NCBI GenBank assembly: GCA_032622095.1
Contig: CP136068.1
Span: forward strand, 60,036,025 to 60,100,024
Length of the DNA stretch: 64,000 nucleotides
Direction: 5' to 3'
Origin: Siphonodentalium dalli
Lineage: Eukaryota; Mollusca; Scaphopoda; Gadilida; Siphonodentaliidae
The position numbers were made by a program, and so were the translations under genes. The notes below the pieces were generated by a model. That model searched no databases. It saw nothing but the letters and a program-made list of their open reading frames with translations, and was not told the origin of the DNA. This document shows, piece after piece, positions 60,213 to 64,000 of this stretch (the stretch's first letter is position 1; each line of letters begins with the position of its first letter).

Positions 60213-60749
60213 TTAACCCTTTCAGTGCCAGGTCCGATTTTTGTATCAACCCATATACCCTGTGCCAATGCATTCTCTTATATATGCGAGTCGACCGTAG
60301 GTCGCCTCGCATATATAAGAGAATGCATTGGCCTAACAATTTTTCATCATTTGTTATTATTTTTTATAATTTTTTACAATTTTAATAATTTTTTCTTATA
60401 TTCTTTAACCGACTTATTTGTAGGTTTAGTGCCAGGGAATCTTACGTTTTTCATGGGCATCAAAATTATTACTATGAATACTTGGTGATAGTTTTGAGTT
60501 ATAACATGCCCCTAAGGTTTTAACCAGTTTGTTTTTAAATTCGCTATAGCATGCTTAAAGCATACCCACTAAGGTTTTATCCAGTTTGTTTTTAGCTCGC
60601 TATAGCATGCTTAAGCATACCCAAAAAAAATTCACCCCAAAAAAAATCAATTAAAAAAAAAAAAAAACATTTAAAAAATTTTTTAGGGCCGATTTTACAG
60701 ACCGTAAATTGAGGCCGATGAGATCGGCCCCTGGCACTTAAAGGGTTAA
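60213..60749 (+). mobile_element. TTAA-flanked MITE family B copy 3, inverted
   Basis: TTAACCCTTTCAGTGCCAG to CTGGCACTTAAAGGGTTAA with perfect TTAA flanks and the central GCCAATGCATTCTCTTATA hairpin. Orientation is opposite to copies 1 and 2. A partial internal duplication (CACTAAGGTTTTATCCAGTT) lies near 60567. The + open frame 60225-60488 corresponds to the minus-strand frame of copy 1. Confidence 0.8.
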
Positions 60750-61019
60750 CATAACAATAGTCAAACTGAACATAAAATAAAATCTTATTTGTTTTTAGAA
60801 CTATGAAAATTAAATGTCAATTTTATTAAATACATGGGCAAAGCATCTAAACTTTGAATAATATTAACTCTCGAACCAATGGTGTTTTAAACTTTACATT
60901 ATAGAAAGCAGCATTGAAGAAAACCTCAGACTTTCCGATGACATAAAAACATTGATTAACTAGGATTTAAAGTTCTGAAATGTCAGAAATATTTTACTTC
61001 CATGGAATATATCATTTTT
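60750..61019. other. CerS intron 6 spacer
   Basis: Nothing recognised. Confidence 0.4.
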
Positions 61020-62490
61020 AGCTCAACTTACTTTTGTAAGTTTGAGCTATTGCCATGGCTTGGCGTCCGTCGTCCGTGTGTGCGTGTGTCCGTCAACAAT
61101 TTCCTTTGGCGCGGGCTACAGGTCGTACCTTTGGTCTGATCTTTATGAAATTTTGCATGAATGTTGACATTGACATGTAGATGGGAACGAGTCATTTTGG
61201 GGTCATTCGGCCAAAAAACATGGCCACTGGTGGCCATTTTGGATTTCAAAATTCAATCCATTGGCGCGGGCTACAGGTCGTACTGTTCGTCTGATCATTA
61301 TGAAATTTGTCATGGATGTTAAAATTGACATGTAGATGGGAACGAGTCAATTTGGGGTCGTTCGGCCAAAAAACATGGCCGCTGGCAGCCATCTTGGATT
61401 TTACTCTTTGCATGACTAAATCCTTTGGCGCAGGCTACAGGTCGTAGTTTTTATCAGAACTTCATGAAATTTGTCATGGATGTTAACAATGACATGTAGA
61501 TGGGAACGAGTGATTTTGGGGTCGTTCAGCCAAAAACATGGCCGCCAGCAGCCATCATGGATTTTACTCTTTGCATGACTAAATCCTTTGGCGCGGGCTA
61601 CATGTCGTACCTATGGTCTGATCTTTATGAATTTTTTCATGAATGTTGACATTGACATGTAGATGGGAACGAGTTATTTTGGGGTCATTCGGCTAAAAAA
61701 CATGGCCACTGGTGGCCATTTTGGATTTCAAAATTCAATTCATTGGCGCGGGCTACAGGTCGTACTGTTCGTCTGATCATTATGAAATTTGTCATGGGTG
61801 TTAATATTGACATGTAGATGGGAACGAGTCATTTTGGGGTCGTTCGGCCAAAAAACATGGCCGCTGGCAGCCATCTTGGATTTTACTCTTTGCATGACTA
61901 AATCCTTTGGCGCAGGCTACAGGTCGTAGTTTTTATCAGAACTTCATGAAATTTGTCATGGATGTTAACTATTGAAGAATTATTTTGAAAATATACAGCA
62001 TGTTTAGGATAACTTTTATTTTTACTCTTTACATGACTAAATCCTTGCCACACCCTACAGACCACATCCCTCATCTGATCATTACCAATCTTCAGGGTGA
62101 CCTCTGTATGGGAGCCATTGATTTTTTCCGAAATTTGTTACAAAAAATGGCCGCCAGCAGCCATCTTGGATTTTAATCTTTGCATCACTAAAACCTTCGG
62201 CACACTCTACAGTCACCAAACTTCATATGGATCCTCAGGATGACCTCTAGATGGGAGCTTACCATTTTTTCCGAATTCTGTTAAGAAACATGGTTGCCAG
62301 CGGTCATCTTGGATTTTACTCTTTGTATTACTAAATCCGTTGGATGTTTGTATTACATAAACATGTTTTGAAAATTTGCAGGCATTTTTAGGATCGCCTC
62401 TAGATGGGAGCTATCAAATTTTAGTGATTTTCGATGAAAAACATGGCCACCAGTGGCCATGTTGTATTTTACTCTTTACATGACTAAATC
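61020..62490 (+). mobile_element. Family C element C6, 5' end and core
   Basis: AGCTCAACTTACTTTTGTAAG, GTCCGTCGTCCGTGTGTGCG, then about nine ~160-bp units. Two successive blocks (about 61126-61440 and 61606-61920) are near-identical, indicating a recent internal duplication of about 480 bp. The 3' hairpin end is missing; the core stops where inverted repeat H2 begins. Confidence 0.7.
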
Positions 62491-62955
62491 ATTAGGAATC
62501 AGGGAGCTAAATGTGTTCCAGAGTCGGGGAGCGAGTACACCGGGGAATGCTAAAGGTGAAGGTAACTGAAGAATGACCTTCACCTAATACATGTGAAACG
62601 TTATTAAAGGATGACATCATGTTTATTTGATTTGTACATCATATCTAAATAATTTAAACTGGTGAATTAATGGGGGAATGGATTTTTGTGAGTGGGAAAT
62701 TGAATTCACTAGCTGCTGTAGTTCTTGGTTTTTCAAGACCAAATTTGGCTGTGGGATAGCCCTGTCGTACAATTGGGGATTTATTTAAAAAAGTAAACAC
62801 ATGACCTTTGAATTTTCTTGCATTTTCGTGATCAACTGGTGTCAATATAGCTGGGTAAACACCACTGGAAATGGCCTGTAGGCTTCAATTCAGAGAATTC
62901 GGTCGAAACGTTAACACTGTCGCCTATGGGAAACCATTTAGTTCATTGATTCTTA
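62491..62955 (-). repeat. Repeat H copy 2, inverted and uninterrupted
   Basis: Inverse of 130-290 plus 1500-1796, without the C element. It therefore holds the empty insertion site TTTACTTTTTTAAATAAATC (read on the minus strand). Confidence 0.8.
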
Positions 62956-64000
62956 TTAGAAAAATTTAATTTTAGGAAATTTCACGTCTCGCCATGACAA
63001 GTTGTTAATTCCATATTTTCTTAGTTTCAAATGATAATGGCGACATGTTGGACATATTTAAAGAAGAAACTCCTGGAACCGCACGTAGATAGTAACCCAA
63101 GTGATAAATCTGGGAATTATGCTTGGGCAGTAGGTACCATGAGGGGGTCAGGGGGTCTAAAAAAAAAAAACCCAATTTCGAGGTGTGCTAGTCACCCCTC
63201 CATTGGGGAAAGCTGACAATGGTTGACCTGATAGCTTCCGGCACCCAGTAGCCCCTATCGGTGATCGTAGCCCCACCCTGAGTTGGGGGGGGGGGGGGGG
63301 GGGGGGGTGATGGCATCAACACTAGTGTTACTGCCATGCAAGACTGTCATGGCAGGTCTGTTGAACAGACATTTTGTCCTGTCATCTGGTAAAATTGCAA
63401 GCCTGGGGCTTTGTCTGATGTTGTATCATTATGTTTAGATATTTCAATTGACTTATGGTTGCTTCTTATTGCTATTAAAGTATTTTTAATTTTCTGTTAA
63501 TTTTGGTAAATTTTTATTATAAATTGCCAAATTCTGCATGAAAATGGTTAAAATTGTACAAGATATCACTCTCAAAATGTAGACTAACATTTCCTCTCCA
63601 ATTTAGTAATATTATGGTGTGTAAGGGCATATTTCAGTTTGTACGAGATACATCAGCTAGTAAAATTGAAAAAAGATCTGAATTTTTTGGTTTTATTTTG
63701 ACGATTGACACTAATTTTCAGGAGCCCTCATATTGAAAAAATAAAACCAATACTGCCCGATATAACCCATTTTTGGTTTCAGTAAGGTCTATATCTGGAT
63801 AAAATACAATAAGAAACGCTGTGTGGTACCCATCTAATATATATTTGAGGAAAGTTTGTGTGTCTGTGTGAGCGCGATGGACTCGAACACAGCTGGACCG
63901 ATTTCGACCAAACTTGGTACGGGCACGTAATTCGACCCGGGAACGAACATGGGCCCGTCCATTGGTCCGTGCATCTTGACCTTGACCATCAAACCGGTGA
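62956..64000. other. CerS intron 6 DNA; G-run and a repeat-like end
   Basis: A long G homopolymer lies at about 63286-63307. At 63837 the sequence TCTAATATATATTTGAGG, GTTTGTGTGTCTGTGTGAGC, then CTGGACCGATTTCGACCAAA resembles the wording at 48767-48870 and may be the start of another Helitron-like or satellite element cut by the window edge. No CerS exon was seen. Confidence 0.4.

Noticed and set aside
62654-62845. 63-codon minus-strand ORF in repeat H as a coding remnant
   Set aside because: Similar wording exists in H1, but stops and a one-base offset differ between copies, and no protein family was recognised.
63031-63216. A downstream CerS exon
   Set aside because: The translation does not match the double-His TLC segment expected after exon 6 and runs into low-complexity sequence.
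63286-63307. G homopolymer as a G-quadruplex regulatory element
   Set aside because: A single homopolymer run in an intron, prone to sequencing error. There is no supporting context.

Overview
This is a eukaryotic window: intron-split coding sequence with GT-AG junctions, AT-rich non-coding DNA and very many transposable elements. It is most likely a lophotrochozoan, probably a mollusc. The main reason is several dispersed repeat families that open with AGCTCACCTGAG or AGCTCAACTTAC plus a GTCCGTCCGTCC run and close with a small hairpin and CTTGT or TTTCAT. I associate these with bivalve and gastropod genomes. The species assignment is inference.

One host gene is recognisable: a ceramide synthase (LAG1/CerS family, TLC-domain acyltransferase) on the + strand. 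Six coding exons are in frame (25475-25659, 42726-42849, 49582-49688, 51028-51085, 56702-56752, 59599-59691), giving 206 codons without a stop. They encode the N-terminus, first membrane segment, homeobox-like domain, second membrane segment and the start of the TLC domain. The catalytic His-containing part must lie past position 64000. Intron 1 is about 17 kb. A YY1-type AAAGATGGCGGC site lies 0.7 kb upstream of the ATG. A decayed duplicate of the homeobox-like exon sits about 300 bp upstream of the real one.

The rest is mobile DNA. (1) Helentron/HINE-like elements in three families: C, with ~160-bp tandem cores (291-1499, 4356-6920, 34439-35749, 61020-62490 and fragments); D (8134, 11250-12238, 20109-22071, 51231, 53790-54663); and E (38052-40797 and satellite pieces). 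Each has a 5' end whose inverse lies just inside a 3' terminal hairpin. (2) TTAA-flanked, piggyBac-like non-autonomous elements (17283, 44281, 46481, 55184, 60213). (3) Palindromic MITEs, including an AGAATGAGGTCCCCAGAGG family, a 204-bp near-perfect palindrome beside exon 6, and a foldback family at 26885 and 42965. (4) Three 5'-truncated LINEs (9804-10556 minus, 31986-34064 minus, 44650-46311 plus). (5) A FLYWCH/MULE transposase relic (13396-14448 minus) and a Ty3/gypsy-type gag relic (41099-42046 plus). (6) A tRNA-like SINE inverted pair (23575-23825).

Layout: 1-24.7 kb is intergenic repeat-rich DNA. 24.75-25.5 kb is the probable CerS promoter and 5' region. 25.5-64 kb is CerS, with almost all the repeats in its introns. 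No tRNA, rRNA, CRISPR or operon-type features were seen, as expected. Repeat boundaries and family names were read by eye without database searches.
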